64,000 nt of DNA. It comes from DATAFF01 sp963744915. GTDB taxonomy: Bacteria; Pseudomonadota; Alphaproteobacteria; Rhizobiales; Aestuariivirgaceae. Below, one piece after another: positions 63,695 through 64,000 of this stretch. The DNA lies in NCBI GenBank assembly GCA_963744915.1, contig CAVUUY010000010.1:124001-188000 (forward strand), written 5' to 3'. The number at the start of each line of letters is the position of its first letter. Positions within the stretch are counted from its first letter, which is position 1. Under the pieces are notes generated by a model. The model made no database searches. It saw only the letters and a list, made by a program, of their open reading frames with translations, and was not told the origin of the DNA. A program made the translations under genes and the position numbers.

Positions 63695-64000
63695 TCGAGA
63701 GCTCCTGAAGGCTCCGCCACTGAGGTCTCAGGCAAGATTAGCATTGGCGCGAAAGGCATTCCTCCCCCTGTTTGAGCGCAAGGTGGGCTTGGAAGCTCCC
63801 AATCATTAGGATTAGCTTGCGCCAGCGGGGCCAAGAGAGATCTCGTATGAACAAACTTTCCCATGCCACGAGCCTGCTCGGCAATCTCAGCAACGTTGCA
63901 AGGATCGTAAATTCCGGCCGCGACCCGCAGGACATACTCGATAGAATTGCCTTTTCCGTCTGTTGCAACTCCCCATGGCAATCCAGCTCCATCATGGCGG
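63691..64000 (-). CDS. unrecognised protein, C-terminal part only
   Basis: The frame is open from the right edge to TGA at 63691, overlapping the luciferase-like gene start by four bases, so it is part of the same operon. The visible 102 residues include GAGLPWGVATDGKGNSIEYV and VAEIAEQARGMGKF and end in a proline-rich tail. I cannot assign a family from this part. Confidence 0.5.
   Translation of the reverse strand, partial: RHDGAGLPWGVATDGKGNSIEYVLRVAAGIYDPCNVAEIAEQARGMGKFVHTRSLLAPLAQANPNDWELPSPPCAQTGGGMPFAPMLILPETSVAEPSGALE

Noticed and set aside
1..64000. CRISPR array, tRNA or rRNA genes
   Set aside because: No regularly spaced repeats and no cloverleaf or rRNA-like segments were noticed. 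A tRNA scan would be needed to exclude a tRNA completely.

Overview
The window looks like an accessory, heavily remodelled part of a GC-rich alphaproteobacterial genome, probably Hyphomicrobiales (Rhizobium/Bradyrhizobium-like). The evidence is an alphaproteobacterial groESL operon under a CIRCE operator, many ABC importers with catabolic enzymes, an isoquinoline-oxidoreductase-type molybdoenzyme cluster, MocC/MocD-like genes, DUF1127 and DUF3141 relics. The exact genus cannot be fixed by reading alone. No tRNA, rRNA, CRISPR array or replication origin was recognised.

Layout. 1-5.2 kb: a minus-strand amine or amino-acid uptake and catabolism operon (FAD oxidoreductase, class III aminotransferase, RidA, polar amino acid ABC permease and binding protein) with a LysR gene. 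5.3-8.3 kb: a membrane desaturase/hydroxylase coupled to a TIM-barrel epimerase-like protein, facing a protein built of three RidA-like units. 8.4-12 kb: a PBP4-type peptidase and groESL with CIRCE. 12.3-16 kb: an intradiol dioxygenase, then a row of decayed short-chain acid/polyhydroxybutyrate genes. 16.3-22 kb: a textbook Pho box driving pstS-pstC-pstA-pstB, all carrying frame lesions, followed by an intact second pstS and a Fic-like protein. 22.5-28 kb: a CorA-like membrane protein, PPK2 and a CYTH-CHAD protein, so phosphate/polyphosphate functions are grouped from 16 to 28 kb. 28-33 kb: ketopantoate-reductase-like and berberine-bridge-type oxidoreductases, DUF1127, OxyR, DUF3237. 33-39 kb: IS110 relic, crotonase, and a damaged molybdenum/cytochrome c oxidoreductase cluster. 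39-46 kb: beta-barrel protein, periplasmic GH37 trehalase, Old Yellow Enzyme, membrane-anchored Mrr-type nuclease. 46.5-49.6 kb: amino acid ABC importer with a broken binding protein. 51-53.9 kb: a very GC-rich segment resembling actinobacterial DNA (MFS tail, ThDP enzyme, cyclase). 54-55.2 kb: Gly/Tyr-rich protein remnant and a second IS110 relic. 55.3-64 kb: a catabolic operon with aldehyde dehydrogenase, aldo/keto reductase, a spermidine/putrescine-type ABC importer, flavin reductase and a luciferase-like monooxygenase.

The most striking general feature is the number of single-base frameshifts and three in-frame nonsense codons in otherwise well conserved genes, concentrated in particular operons while long neighbours such as groEL, trehalase and CYTH-CHAD are clean. 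This could be real decay on a redundant replicon or localised sequencing error; reads or a sister genome would decide. Frameshift positions given here come from reading the translated frames by eye and are accurate to a few bases.
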